DNA of 41,094 nucleotides from Bacilli bacterium (GCA_028691715.1 JAQUYR010000003.1:1-41094); one strand, 5' to 3'. Numbered from the stretch's first letter, positions 22,869 to 31,580 are shown. Program-made: numbers and translations. The notes: generated by a model not told the origin, from the sequence alone.

Positions 22869-24006
22869 AATTAAAAAAGAGCCATTTATTCGTATTACGA
22901 AAAACAATAACGTTTCGCTTAATAAACGAATTTTAATAAGAGTTATTGCTATAGGAATTGCCCTAATTATTTCAACTATTTTTATTGTTGTTGTTTCCGG
23001 GAAGAATCCTTTCCCAGCATTTGGTTATTTATTCTCTGGTTCATTTGGGAACACAAATAAATTCTTTGGTTTTTTAAAGGAAGTTATTCTCTTGCTTGGA
23101 ATTTCAATAGCACTAGTACCAGCCTATAAAATGAAGTTTTGGAATGTTGGAGCTCAAGGACAAATCTTAATGGGTGCCTTGATGAGTGCTATCGTCATGA
23201 TTTATTGTTCTTCCCTACCAAATTGGTTGTTGTTAATAATGATTTTCTTAGCATCATTAGTTGGAGGAGCACTTTGGGGATTCCTTCCTGGTTTCTTTAA
23301 GGCTAAATTTCATACAAATGAAACTCTATTCACTCTGATGATGAATTATATCGCAATTCAATTGGTGAGTTTTGCAACCGAAAACTGGAGAGGGCCAAAA
23401 GCCTCAATAGGTATAATAAATGTTGTAAATGGAGAGGGTTGGCTACCAACAATTGGATCTAGTATAGGAAAAGATATTTTTATTCCTCTGCTAGTCATTG
23501 GATTACTAGTAGTAGTTATGTATTTTTATATGAAAAAGACAAAGCAGGGGTATGAAATAACTGTTATCGGTGAAAGCAGAAATACTGCTAAGTATGTTGG
23601 AATAAAATATAAATGGGTTATTGTCCGTACTTTGATAATTTCTGGTGCTTTATGTGGTTTGATTGGCTTCTTTTATGTAGCTGGTTTTGACCATACAATA
23701 TCCGCTGCAACATCTGGTTCCTATGGCTTTACAGCAATCATTGTTGCTTGGTTGGGTAATTTTAATCCAATATTAATGATTGTCTATGCTATCTTGATAG
23801 TCTTTTTAAATAAAGGAGCGATAAATTTAAAAAATGTCGCTTATTCACCAAATTTGAATGAATACTCATGTGAGTTTATCGTATTGGTAATAATTATTGC
23901 CATTATGTTATCAAAATTCTTCATCGAGTATCGCTTGGTTTTTAATTTTCCTAAGAAACATAAATTAAAGACTGATGAAGAAATAACTTCTAAGGAGGTT
24001 AAATAA
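22861..24006 (+). CDS. Nucleoside ABC transporter permease 1 (NupP-like)
   Basis: About 381 residues, polytopic. A basic N-terminal tail (KKEPFIRITKNN..) is followed by eight or more hydrophobic helices. Family motifs include MKFWNVGAQGQILMGAL, FHTNETLFTLMMNYIA, and GESRNTAKYVGI (coupling-helix region), with ATSGSYGFTAIIVAWLGNFNP near the end, typical of BMP-type permeases. I prefer ATG 22861 over GTG 22849; the former overlaps the ATPase stop by 8 nt and is likely translationally coupled. It pairs with the next gene's product to form the channel. Confidence 0.92.
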   Translation: MNKIKKEPFIRITKNNNVSLNKRILIRVIAIGIALIISTIFIVVVSGKNPFPAFGYLFSGSFGNTNKFFGFLKEVILLLGISIALVPAYKMKFWNVGAQGQILMGALMSAIVMIYCSSLPNWLLLIMIFLASLVGGALWGFLPGFFKAKFHTNETLFTLMMNYIAIQLVSFATENWRGPKASIGIINVVNGEGWLPTIGSSIGKDIFIPLLVIGLLVVVMYFYMKKTKQGYEITVIGESRNTAKYVGIKYKWVIVRTLIISGALCGLIGFFYVAGFDHTISAATSGSYGFTAIIVAWLGNFNPILMIVYAILIVFLNKGAINLKNVAYSPNLNEYSCEFIVLVIIIAIMLSKFFIEYRLVFNFPKKHKLKTDEEITSKEVK

Positions 24007-24007
24007 T

Positions 24008-24991
24008 ATGGATAATATTATTTCTTGGATTTGTTTATCTGGTGTTTTCTCAACAATTTGTATTTTTGCATCTTGTGGGGAAATATTAACTGAAAAATCA
24101 GGGCATCTAAATTTAGGTGTTCCAGGTATTATGTATTTGAGTGGATTCGTCAGTTATTTTGCGGTCTATAGTTATGAAAAATCATGCGAAGATCCTAACA
24201 AATTTTTAATAATAGTAATCGCTATTTCAGTGGCTTTGGTAGTTGGAGCCTTGCTTGGTGGACTATACAGTATTATGTGTGTAACATTCAAATGTAATCA
24301 GAATGTTACGGGACTTGTCATTACAAGTTTTGGTATTGGATTTGGAAAATTTTTATCTTCAATGGCAGGCCTAACAGATACAAAAGCTATAATAAGTGGA
24401 GGAGTTTTTATCGAAGGTATTCCCCTATTGAAAGATATTCCTTTTTTGGGAAAACTATTCTTTAATTTTGGTTTAATGACCTATATCGGCATTATTGTTG
24501 CTGTTCTAGTCTACTTGTTTCTAAAGAAAACAAGATGTGGGCTAAATTTAAAAGCTGTTGGTGAATCAGCTGCAGTTGCTGATGCGGCAGGAATAAATGT
24601 CAATAGATACAAGTACTTAGCAACAATTATTGGTTGTAGTTTCTGTGGTTTAGCTGGTATGGTATATGTTCTTCAATATGGTGGTGGCCTGTGGTCAACA
24701 AACAATAATATTGAAGCCATTGGCTGGTTAGCTATAGCTTTAGTTATTTTTGCTTCATGGAAAACAATAAGACTTCTATGGGCAGCATTATTATTCGGAT
24801 TATTGTTCTGGGCTTATAATTTCTTGCCTGTTATCTTACCGATAGCATCATTTTCTGGTTCTTCAGAAATAATCAAGATGTTGCCTTATGTTGTTACAAT
24901 TATTGTTTTGATCGCTAATAGCGTAAAGAAGAGTAAACTAAATCAACCGCCTTCGTCGCTTGGTATACCATATTACCGCGAAGAAAGATAA
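24008..24991 (+). CDS. Nucleoside ABC transporter permease 2 (NupQ-like)
   Basis: 327 residues with about eight to ten transmembrane helices. Diagnostic segments: GEILTEKSGHLNLGVPGIMYLSGF, CNQNVTGLVITSFGIG, TRCGLNLKAVGESAAVADAAGINVNRYKY (coupling helix), and GGLWSTNNNIEAIGWLAIALVIFASWK. GGAGG precedes the ATG, which starts 1 nt after the preceding stop. Last gene of the riboswitch-controlled operon; the terminator follows at 25019. Confidence 0.92.
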   Translation: MDNIISWICLSGVFSTICIFASCGEILTEKSGHLNLGVPGIMYLSGFVSYFAVYSYEKSCEDPNKFLIIVIAISVALVVGALLGGLYSIMCVTFKCNQNVTGLVITSFGIGFGKFLSSMAGLTDTKAIISGGVFIEGIPLLKDIPFLGKLFFNFGLMTYIGIIVAVLVYLFLKKTRCGLNLKAVGESAAVADAAGINVNRYKYLATIIGCSFCGLAGMVYVLQYGGGLWSTNNNIEAIGWLAIALVIFASWKTIRLLWAALLFGLLFWAYNFLPVILPIASFSGSSEIIKMLPYVVTIIVLIANSVKKSKLNQPPSSLGIPYYREER

Positions 24992-25018
24992 TTTTTTTGT
25001 TATAAAAAAGTAGTAATT

Positions 25019-25046
25019 AGTAAGAGAGATATCTCTTACTTTTTCT
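25019..25046 (+). terminator. Terminator of the transporter operon
   Basis: AGTAAGAGA-gata-TCTCTTACT is a 9-bp stem followed by TTTTCT. Confidence 0.85.
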
Positions 25047-25071
25047 ATTGGGGAATATTATATAAAAAACG

Positions 25072-25100
25072 CAACAAAAAAAGCCTCTATAATAGAGGCT
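25072..25100 (-). terminator. Terminator of rpmE
   Basis: On the minus strand AGCCTCTA-tta-TAGAGGCT is followed by TTTTTTTGTTG. It faces the transporter operon terminator. Confidence 0.85.
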
Positions 25101-25107
25101 AGATTTT

Positions 25108-25317
25108 TTATTTTTCCTTTTTTTCTAAACGCTTGTTGAACTTTTCAACACGACCTGCAGCTTGAACAAATTTTTGTTGTCCAGTGTAGAAAGGATGACA
25201 TTTAGCACAAGTATCAACACGCATTTCTTTTAATACTGATCCAGTTTCAAATGTATTACCACAAGTAGTACAAACAACAGTAATTTTGTTGTATTTTGGG
25301 TGAATTCCTTTTTTCAT
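25108..25317 (-). CDS. rpmE: 50S ribosomal protein L31 (zinc-binding type)
   Basis: 69 residues: MKKGIHPKYNKITVVCTTCGNTF..., DTCAKCHPFYTGQQKFVQAAGRVEKF. The two Cys pairs (CTTC and CAKC) mark the zinc-containing C+ form of L31, usually expressed in zinc-replete cells. The true start is the ATG at 25317 with GGAAGGAG upstream; the frame stays open 24 codons further, but that extension is not part of L31. Monocistronic. Confidence 0.95.
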   Translation of the reverse strand: MKKGIHPKYNKITVVCTTCGNTFETGSVLKEMRVDTCAKCHPFYTGQQKFVQAAGRVEKFNKRLEKKEK

Positions 25318-25429
25318 AGTTTTCGCTCCTTCCGCCATAGTTTCTATCAACCATAGTAAGTTTCTTGATATATTATACAATAAATTCATAAGAAAGTCAA
25401 GAAATAAAAAAGTATTTCAACACTGGTTC

Positions 25430-25885
25430 TCACTTATAAACCACTTTAAAATTTTCAAAGACGACTTCCATATCATCGGAAAAGGAAAAACTATTTTTTT
25501 CTCCTTCCTTTGTGAAGAATTTCCTGTGATTATTCTGCCAAGATTCAAGGCATTCATCCTCCCCCTCTTGCGAACATATTTCATATGTCATTTCTTTGAA
25601 GGGAATAATTATAACTTTTGTTGTCATGATAACGCATTTAGGAACATCGTTTTCATCGAGAACGATACTGTAATCTCCTGGTTTAGGAAGAGGGGTGTTT
25701 GTCATTTCATAAAGAGGCTTTGCCGAGGCGGTAGCTCTCTTTTTACCATCGATGACGAGATCAAGTAATTCTTTTGCCTGAATTTTATTAGATCCAAAAG
25801 AAAAAGCCTCATAATATAAGGTAGATTTTTTTAAATTGTTTTTCGTAAGAAAACTATACCAATAATTATTAATTATCTCATTCAT
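25430..25885 (-). CDS. ASCH-domain protein
   Basis: 151 residues. The order FGSNKIQAKELLDLVIDGKKRATASAKP, then PGDYSIVLDENDVPKCVIMTTKVIIIPFKEMT, and EGEDECLESWQNNHRKFF is the ASCH fold in its YqfB/DUF984-like form, a PUA-related RNA/nucleoside-binding beta-barrel. Some relatives hydrolyse N4-acetylcytidine; the function here is not proven. The start is ATG 25885 with AGGGTGA 5 nt upstream; the GTG three codons earlier falls in that site. Stands alone on the minus strand. Confidence 0.82.
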   Translation of the reverse strand: MNEIINNYWYSFLTKNNLKKSTLYYEAFSFGSNKIQAKELLDLVIDGKKRATASAKPLYEMTNTPLPKPGDYSIVLDENDVPKCVIMTTKVIIIPFKEMTYEICSQEGEDECLESWQNNHRKFFTKEGEKNSFSFSDDMEVVFENFKVVYK

Positions 25886-25986
25886 GAGGTTCACCCTAGT
25901 TTTATTATATACATATTTTAAATTATTGTAAAGACAAATAGATTAAAAAGAATGACGATTTCCCAGGACAAAATTTTGAAAAAGGC

Positions 25987-26015
25987 TTTATATAATTGAG
26001 ATAATATTGTATAAT
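25987..26015 (+). promoter_or_regulatory. Promoter of tdk-tadA
   Basis: TTTATA (25987-25992), 17 nt, TATAAT (26010-26015), about 33 nt before the tdk start. Confidence 0.6.
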
Positions 26016-26047
26016 ATATATGTAAAAAAATGCAAAGGAGAACTACA

Positions 26048-26638
26048 ATGGATTTGCAATTAAAAGATGGCTGGATTGAAGTTATCGCTGGTAGCATGTA
26101 TGCTGGTAAAACAGAAGAGTTGTTGAGAAGAGTTAGAAGAATAGAATATGCCAAGAAAAATGTCATAGTATTCAAGCCTAAAATTGACAATCGCTATAGT
26201 GATTGTGAAGTTGTATCACACAATAATGGAAGAACAAAATCGGTTAATGTTTCTAAAGCTTCTGAGATTGCTCAGTATTTAAGCCAACCGCTTCCTTATG
26301 CCATAGCCATTGATGAGGTTCAATTCTTAGATGATGGGGTTATTGATGTCTGTGAAAGATTTGCTAACAAGGGTGTCAGAGTTATTGTTGCTGGTCTTGA
26401 CCGTGATTTTCGAGGAGAGCCTTTTGGGGTAATGCCTAAATTACTCGCTCGTGCTGAATATGTAACAAAACTAGCAGCTATTTGTAGTGTTTGTGGAGCC
26501 CCAGCAACAAGGACACAGAGACTGATAAATGGTTCACCAGCTAACTATAATGATCCAATCATTCTAGTCGGTGCAAAAGAACAATATGAAGCTCGTTGTC
26601 GTCATTGTCATGTTGTTCCTGGTAAGAAGTATGATTAA
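26048..26638 (+). CDS. tdk: Thymidine kinase (type II)
   Basis: About 196 residues; phosphorylates thymidine to dTMP with ATP. P-loop GSMYAGKT (15-22), Walker B-like AIDEVQFLD, GLDRDFRGEPFG and a structural zinc site built from CSVCGA and CRHC. The lasso/thymidine-binding region contains TRTQRLINGSPA and GAKEQYEARC. ATG 26048 follows AAAGGAG; an earlier in-frame ATG lies before that site. Works with the nucleoside importer and xpt in salvage. The stop overlaps the tadA start by 8 nt. Confidence 0.96.
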   Translation: MDLQLKDGWIEVIAGSMYAGKTEELLRRVRRIEYAKKNVIVFKPKIDNRYSDCEVVSHNNGRTKSVNVSKASEIAQYLSQPLPYAIAIDEVQFLDDGVIDVCERFANKGVRVIVAGLDRDFRGEPFGVMPKLLARAEYVTKLAAICSVCGAPATRTQRLINGSPANYNDPIILVGAKEQYEARCRHCHVVPGKKYD

Positions 26639-27095
26639 GAATGATGAGTATTATATAAAAATAGCGATAAAAGAAGCGCAAAAAGCTTTTATCAAGAAAG
26701 AGGTTCCTGTTGGAGCGGTTTTGGTGAAGGATAATAAGATTATTGCCCGTGCTCATAATTTAATAGAGACAAAAAATAATGCTTTGTATCATGCTGAAAT
26801 AAATGTTATTAACAAAGCTATCAAAAAACTAGGGCAAAAATTTCTTAATGATAGTATTTTGTATGTTACGCTTGAACCATGTCTGATGTGTGCTGGTGCT
26901 ATACAACTAGCAAGAATTAAAAAAGTGGTTTATAGTGCCAAAGAACCTAAATTCGGATGTTTATCCAGTCAAGGAAATGCCTATCAAACATTTAAAGGAA
27001 ATCACAATGTAGAGATAGTTGGGGGATTATTAGAAGAAGTTACATCAAAAATGATGAAAGATTTTTTTATAGTAATAAGAGATAGTAAGCTATGA
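26631..27095 (+). CDS. tadA: tRNA-specific adenosine deaminase
   Basis: 154 residues; deaminates A34 to inosine in tRNA-Arg(ACG). Zinc and catalytic residues HAE (54-56) and PCLMC (83-87) are present, with AIKEAQKAF and VPVGAVLV at the N-terminus and FGCLSSQGNAY downstream. The true start is ATG 26631, inside the end of tdk; the longer open frame upstream encodes only antisense-like hydrophobic residues overlapping tdk. Co-transcribed with tdk. The usual Firmicute order tadA - SRP RNA is kept here. Confidence 0.94.
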   Translation: MIKNDEYYIKIAIKEAQKAFIKKEVPVGAVLVKDNKIIARAHNLIETKNNALYHAEINVINKAIKKLGQKFLNDSILYVTLEPCLMCAGAIQLARIKKVVYSAKEPKFGCLSSQGNAYQTFKGNHNVEIVGGLLEEVTSKMMKDFFIVIRDSKL

Positions 27096-27102
27096 TATTA
27101 CC

Positions 27103-27131
27103 TTGCAATTTATCAATACATATATTATAAT
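27103..27131 (+). promoter_or_regulatory. SRP RNA promoter
   Basis: TTGCAA (27103-27108), 17 nt, TATAAT (27126-27131), close before the mature 5' end. Confidence 0.8.
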
Positions 27132-27142
27132 AGTTAGGTAAT

Positions 27143-27255
27143 AATCTCGCTTTAAGTACCTATATTCAATATCAGGCAACGAATCAGGTCAGGTCGTGAT
27201 TGAAGCAGCCTTAAGTTCAACTTGGTATGTGAGTATAGGTACTTAAGGTGAGATT
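27143..27255 (+). ncRNA. ffs: Signal recognition particle RNA, small bacterial type (4.5S-like)
   Basis: The conserved Ffh-binding domain IV reads GGTCAGGTC-GTGATT-GAAGCAGCC, matching the GGTCAGG...GAAGCAGCC consensus, and GCAACG lies upstream as in E. coli 4.5S RNA. The 5' AATCTC and TTTAAGTACCTATA pair with TATAGGTACTTAAGG and GAGATT at the 3' end to give one long hairpin. There is no Alu domain. The apical loop is UGAU closed by a G-U pair instead of GGAA closed by C-G. Confidence 0.93.
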
Positions 27256-27268
27256 TCATAGATTTAGA

Positions 27269-27297
27269 AAACTCTTATAAATTAAGAGTTTTTATTT
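27269..27297 (+). terminator. Terminator of SRP RNA
   Basis: AAACTCTTA-taaat-TAAGAGTTT is a 9-bp stem followed by TTATTTT. It sits just before the dusB ribosome site. Confidence 0.85.
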
Positions 27298-27310
27298 TGG
27301 AGAAGAACAT

Positions 27311-28291
27311 ATGTTTAAAGTTGGAAATGTTGAAATAAATAATCAAATAGTTTTAGCCCCTCTTGCAGGGTATACCAATAAGGCATATCGCAAGATAATC
27401 AAGAAATTTGGGGTGGGACTTGTATTTACCGAGATGATAAGTGCCAAAGGCTTAATATACGATAATGATAAAACATGGGAGTTAACCGACATCGATAAAG
27501 ATGAACATCCAATTGCCGTTCAGTTATTTGGTGGGAATGCTACGGATTTGGTCAAAGCGGCAGTCATGATTGACCAGAGGAGTAAAGCAGATATCATCGA
27601 TATCAATATGGGCTGTCCGGTAAAAAAGGTGATAAAGGCTGATTCAGGAGCAAAGATGCTTCTAGATATCAACAAGGCATATGATATAGTTCATCAGGTC
27701 GTTTTAGCTGTTACAAAACCAGTAAGTGTTAAAATTAGAGCGGGTTGGGATCATAAAAGTATTAACTGTGTTGAATTTGCAAAAGCCATGGAAAAAGCTG
27801 GAGCTTCAATGATAACAATTCATGGAAGAACAAAAACCGACTTATATGGGGGAAAAGTAAATTTAGACTATATAAAAAAAGTTAAGGATAGTGTTAAAAT
27901 ACCAGTTATTGGTAATGGTGATATTAAAAATATTAATGATGCCCGGATAATGTTTGAGTACACTGGGGTTGATGCTGTAATGATTGGACGAGGAACATTT
28001 GGAAATCCTTGGTTGATGCGCGATTTAGTTGACTATTTCTCTGGCAGAACAACGGATGCTCCACCAACAAAATTGGAGAAAGTAGCGATGATTAAGGAGC
28101 ACTTTGAAGAGTTATTAAAGATAAAATCGGAAAAGATTGCTGTTTTAGAGATGAGAACATTAGCTGCCTGGTATGTTAAGGGATTTAGTTATGCTAAGGA
28201 GTTTAAAAGCAAATTACTGGGAATTAAAACAAAAGATGAAATGAATTTATTGATTGAAGAATTAGAGAGAAGCATAAACGAGGAAAAATAA
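27311..28291 (+). CDS. dusB: tRNA-dihydrouridine synthase (DusB family)
   Basis: 326 residues; FMN-dependent reduction of uridines in the tRNA D loop. TIM-barrel motifs: ILAPLAGYTNKAYR-like LAPLAGYTNKAYRK, FTEMISAKGL, QLFGGNATD, the catalytic Cys in DINMGCPVKKV, VKIRAGWD, TIHGRTKTD, VIGNGDIKN and MIGRGTFGNPW. GGAGAAG precedes the ATG. It heads the collinear block at 27-35 kb; the next ATG follows its stop directly. The SRP RNA terminator lies only 14 nt upstream, so transcription may depend on read-through or an unseen promoter. Confidence 0.95.
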   Translation: MFKVGNVEINNQIVLAPLAGYTNKAYRKIIKKFGVGLVFTEMISAKGLIYDNDKTWELTDIDKDEHPIAVQLFGGNATDLVKAAVMIDQRSKADIIDINMGCPVKKVIKADSGAKMLLDINKAYDIVHQVVLAVTKPVSVKIRAGWDHKSINCVEFAKAMEKAGASMITIHGRTKTDLYGGKVNLDYIKKVKDSVKIPVIGNGDIKNINDARIMFEYTGVDAVMIGRGTFGNPWLMRDLVDYFSGRTTDAPPTKLEKVAMIKEHFEELLKIKSEKIAVLEMRTLAAWYVKGFSYAKEFKSKLLGIKTKDEMNLLIEELERSINEEK

Positions 28292-30490
28292 ATGAGAACA
28301 AAATCAATGTCAGTTAAAGATAATGTATTATATATGGGAGAACATCGCCTACAGGATTTAGCAAAGGAATATGGAACTCCACTTTATGTTTATGATGAAA
28401 TTGGAATAAATGATAAGATAAGAAAATTTAAGGATAATTTTAACAGTGAAAAATTTAACTGTGAAGTTGTCTATGCTTCTAAAGCATTTATCGCTCCATA
28501 TCTTTGTAAGATTTTAGAAAAGAATGATTTAAGTATCGATTCAGTTAGCGAGGGAGATCTTTACTTGCTCAAAAAAAGTGGTTTTCCGATGAATAAAGTC
28601 GTAGCTCACGGGAATAACAAATTGATGAATGAACTGATTATGGCTCTTGATTATGGTGTTGAATACTTGGTTGTTGATAACCTAACAGAACTTTTACGCT
28701 TGGAGTATTTAGCAAGTCGCAAAAAGAAAAAACTAAAGACATTAATTAGGATTAATCCTGGCATTGAAGCTCATACTCATGCTTATATAGAGACATCACT
28801 TCTGAGTTCAAAATTTGGCGAGTCAATACATGCAACAGATATCTTGGAACAAATGGTTGAGGTATATCGAAATTCAGAGTATTTGACTTTAGAAGGATTC
28901 CATGCCCATATTGGTTCACAAATAAACAATCCCAATAGTTTTATCTCTGAGGTAAAAACGATGTGTCAGTTTATGAGAGATTTTTCTCAGAAGACAAAAT
29001 TTGAGTTTAAAACTTTGGATATTGGTGGAGGCTTTGCTATCAAGTATTTAGATGAAGATGTTGAAATTGATCTACCAACAATGCTTAATCTGATTGTAAA
29101 AGCCGTTGAAGAAGAAATAGAAGATACATCGCTAAAAATTGAAAAATTGATGATTGAACCAGGGAGATCACTGGTTGGCGATTCAGGAATAACTTTGTAT
29201 ACCTGTGGAAGCAAGAAAACAACCTTTAGTGGGAAAAAATACATCTTTATTGATGGAGGAATGGCAGATAATATCAGACCAGCCTTATATCAGGCAAAAT
29301 ATAGTGTTGATATTGCTAATCAGGTAAATACACCAGTTAAGGAAATGTATGATGTGGTTGGCAAGTGCTGTGAGAGTGGCGACATCATCGTGAAGGATGC
29401 TATGATTGGGGAAATTCATAAAGGCGATACGATGGTGGTTTATTCAACAGGTGCATACTGCTATTCGATGTCGATGAATTATAACAGTTTAGTCAGAGGG
29501 GCAGTTATCTTTGTCAATGGACAAAAAGTAACAACAGCAATCAGAAGACAGAGTTTTGAGCATTTATTTGACACATGTGTTTATGAGGAGAAGGAAATGA
29601 AAATATTTGATATACATAGTGATATGCTATACGATTTATATAAACAAAGTCTTATTGGAAATAACACAAGATTTTTAGATTTCCATGTTCCCCAGTTACA
29701 AAATAGCTGTATCAAGGGAGCAATTTGGACGATGTATTCACCAGATGATTTCAATTTACTAAAGGCTGTTAAAGTTGCTATGAGCAAAATAAACCTGAAA
29801 GACTTACCAGGCTTTCAGGTTATATTTGGTCTGGAGGGCTTACGAAATCTTGAGAAGGTTGAAGATATAAATAAGTTATATAAACTTGGTTTCAGACATG
29901 CTATGTTGACATGGAATGAAGCAAATAAGTATGCAACAGGAGTTGCTGGTGATGCCAATAGAGGATTAACTGATGAGGGTGAAAAACTGATAAAGAGAAT
30001 GGAAGAACTGGACATGATTATTGATCTAGCCCATTTAAATGAGAAGAGTTTTTATGGTGTTCTTAAAATCTCGAACAAAAATATTGTTTACTCTCATGGA
30101 TGTGTTAAAGATATATGCAATCATCGTCGTAATGTTACCGATGATCAAATGAAAGCCTTGAAGAAAGTGGATGGATTATTAGGATTAACCCTTGCTAAAA
30201 ACTTTGTCAGCTCTATTGAAGAGGAAAAGGATTTGGAACACTTCCTTGTTCATCTGGATTATGCTGTTGATATAATGGGTGTTGATAATGTTTGCTTCGG
30301 ATTTGACTTTATGGATTACCTATCAGAATTTCCAAATGATAATATAGTTGATGTCCCTAATGCTACAAAGGCATACAGGATAATTGATGGTATGAGAAAA
30401 AATGGATATTCTGAAGAAGAAATAAACAAGATTTGTTGGGGCAATTTTTATAATCGATTTAAAGACAAAATAATGTTAAAAGGAGAATGA
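28292..30490 (+). CDS. Fusion: diaminopimelate decarboxylase + M19 dipeptidase
   Basis: 732 residues in one uninterrupted frame. Residues 1 to about 425 are a complete PLP-dependent LysA (meso-DAP to L-lysine): YVYDE, PLP Lys64 in YASKAF, GFHAHIGSQ, LDIGGGF, EPGRSLVGDSG, the DAPDC-specific GKCCESGDII, and AYCYSMSMNYN. From Met436 follows a full membrane-dipeptidase (M19) domain: zinc motif DIHSD (His442, Asp444), FGLEGLR, LTWNEANKYATG, DLAHLN, SHGCVKDICNHRRNVTDDQ, CFGFDF and CWGNFYNRF. M19 enzymes cleave dipeptides, often with a D-residue. No signal peptide, so both act in the cytosol. The fusion suggests that peptide-bound DAP is released and decarboxylated by one protein. The M19 part has its own ribosome site and ATG (29585-29599). 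Confidence 0.9.
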   Translation: MRTKSMSVKDNVLYMGEHRLQDLAKEYGTPLYVYDEIGINDKIRKFKDNFNSEKFNCEVVYASKAFIAPYLCKILEKNDLSIDSVSEGDLYLLKKSGFPMNKVVAHGNNKLMNELIMALDYGVEYLVVDNLTELLRLEYLASRKKKKLKTLIRINPGIEAHTHAYIETSLLSSKFGESIHATDILEQMVEVYRNSEYLTLEGFHAHIGSQINNPNSFISEVKTMCQFMRDFSQKTKFEFKTLDIGGGFAIKYLDEDVEIDLPTMLNLIVKAVEEEIEDTSLKIEKLMIEPGRSLVGDSGITLYTCGSKKTTFSGKKYIFIDGGMADNIRPALYQAKYSVDIANQVNTPVKEMYDVVGKCCESGDIIVKDAMIGEIHKGDTMVVYSTGAYCYSMSMNYNSLVRGAVIFVNGQKVTTAIRRQSFEHLFDTCVYEEKEMKIFDIHSDMLYDLYKQSLIGNNTRFLDFHVPQLQNSCIKGAIWTMYSPDDFNLLKAVKVAMSKINLKDLPGFQVIFGLEGLRNLEKVEDINKLYKLGFRHAMLTWNEANKYATGVAGDANRGLTDEGEKLIKRMEELDMIIDLAHLNEKSFYGVLKISNKNIVYSHGCVKDICNHRRNVTDDQMKALKKVDGLLGLTLAKNFVSSIEEEKDLEHFLVHLDYAVDIMGVDNVCFGFDFMDYLSEFPNDNIVDVPNATKAYRIIDGMRKNGYSEEEINKICWGNFYNRFKDKIMLKGE
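29585..29599 (+). promoter_or_regulatory. Internal ribosome binding site and start within the fusion gene
   Basis: GAGGAG (29585-29590) precedes ATG 29597 by 6 nt, in frame, exactly where a stand-alone M19 dipeptidase would begin (MKIFDIHSD). It could allow a separate dipeptidase product of about 297 residues in addition to the full fusion. Confidence 0.55.
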
Positions 30491-30491
30491 A

Positions 30492-31580
30492 ATGAAGGAA
30501 ACTAGTATTGAAGGATTGAATCAGTTGATTCAAAAAGCTATTGAAGATGATGTTTTTCCCGGCGCTAATTATTGTTTAGTCACTGATAATGAGGATTATT
30601 ATGGAAGCTTTGGTAACAAGGCTAGTTACCCTCAAGTAGAAATAAATGATATCGATACTTTATACGATATGGCGTCTTGTAGCAAGGTTATAAGTACAAC
30701 AACTTCCATAATGATGTTATTGGAACAGGGAAAACTTCGTTTATATGATTCTGTTAAAAAATATGTTCCTCGTTTTCGCTATGAAAACATTACTATCTGG
30801 GATTTATTAACCCATTCATCGGGACTACCAGCTGATGTTATCCGATCATCGAAATTAAAAAATCGTGAAGAAGCTTTGGATAGAATTTTTGATTCGGTAT
30901 TAACATATGAAAAAAATTCTAAAGTTGTCTACTCTGATTTGGGATTCATTTTATTAGGATTTGTTGTAGAATCTATTAGTGGAATGACCTTGGACGAGTT
31001 TTCCAGAATCAATATTTTTGAACCACTGGATATGCTTTCAACAGGATATAATCCTGCTGATATTACCAGATGTGCTCCAACTGAAGAGAGAAAAGATGAG
31101 ATTTACAATGGTTTTCTCAGAGGAAAAGTTCATGATGAAAAAGCATTTATCTTAGGTGGAGTTGCTGGACATGCTGGATTGTTCTCCTGTGTTAAAGACT
31201 TGAATCATTTCATAAGAATGATTTTAAATGATGGTGTCTATGAAGGAAAACAAATATTGAGTAAAGCAACTATTGATTTGTTGTTTACTCCTCAAGTGGC
31301 AACAAAAAATGGTGTATCATTAGATGATGATACTAGAGGTTTGGGATGGATCGTTCGCGGAACATTTTGTTCAGCAGGAGATTTAGTCAGCAAAGAGACA
31401 ATTTTACACACAGGTTTTACGGGAACAAATGTTTTTATTGATCGCATTAATAGAGTTGGATTCACGATGTTGAGTAATCGTGTTCACCCAACAAGAGCAA
31501 ATGTTAAAATAATACCTTTTAGAGGAATGCTAGGAAATTATATAATATCTCATTTTGGAGGAAGAAACAGTGGAAATTAA
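30492..31580 (+). CDS. Beta-lactamase-family serine hydrolase (cytosolic)
   Basis: 362 residues of the class C beta-lactamase/PBP4*/EstB fold. The nucleophile motif S-x-x-K is SCSK (Ser62, Lys65), the second motif is YSD (Tyr147), and HTGFTGT near residue 300 is the KTG-equivalent. THSSGLPAD and YSDLGFILLG are characteristic. There is no signal peptide, so it is not a secreted beta-lactamase. Relatives act as esterases, D-amino acid peptidases or amidases, and B. subtilis has one (YbbE) in its MurNAc recycling cluster. The ATG follows AAAGGAG, 1 nt after the fusion gene; the end overlaps the GNAT gene by 11 nt. Confidence 0.88.
   Translation: MKETSIEGLNQLIQKAIEDDVFPGANYCLVTDNEDYYGSFGNKASYPQVEINDIDTLYDMASCSKVISTTTSIMMLLEQGKLRLYDSVKKYVPRFRYENITIWDLLTHSSGLPADVIRSSKLKNREEALDRIFDSVLTYEKNSKVVYSDLGFILLGFVVESISGMTLDEFSRINIFEPLDMLSTGYNPADITRCAPTEERKDEIYNGFLRGKVHDEKAFILGGVAGHAGLFSCVKDLNHFIRMILNDGVYEGKQILSKATIDLLFTPQVATKNGVSLDDDTRGLGWIVRGTFCSAGDLVSKETILHTGFTGTNVFIDRINRVGFTMLSNRVHPTRANVKIIPFRGMLGNYIISHFGGRNSGN

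Noticed and set aside
25318..25389. 24-residue N-terminal extension of L31
   Set aside because: L31 starts at MKKGIHP with a good GGAG site; the extension crosses the ribosome binding site.
26571..26630. N-terminal extension of tadA (20 extra hydrophobic residues)
   Set aside because: It overlaps the end of tdk and is out of line with the TadA family, which begins near MIKNDEYY; ATG 26631 fits.
30492..31580. Secreted beta-lactamase resistance gene
   Set aside because: No signal peptide, and it is embedded in a metabolic operon; the fold is shared by many esterases and peptidases.
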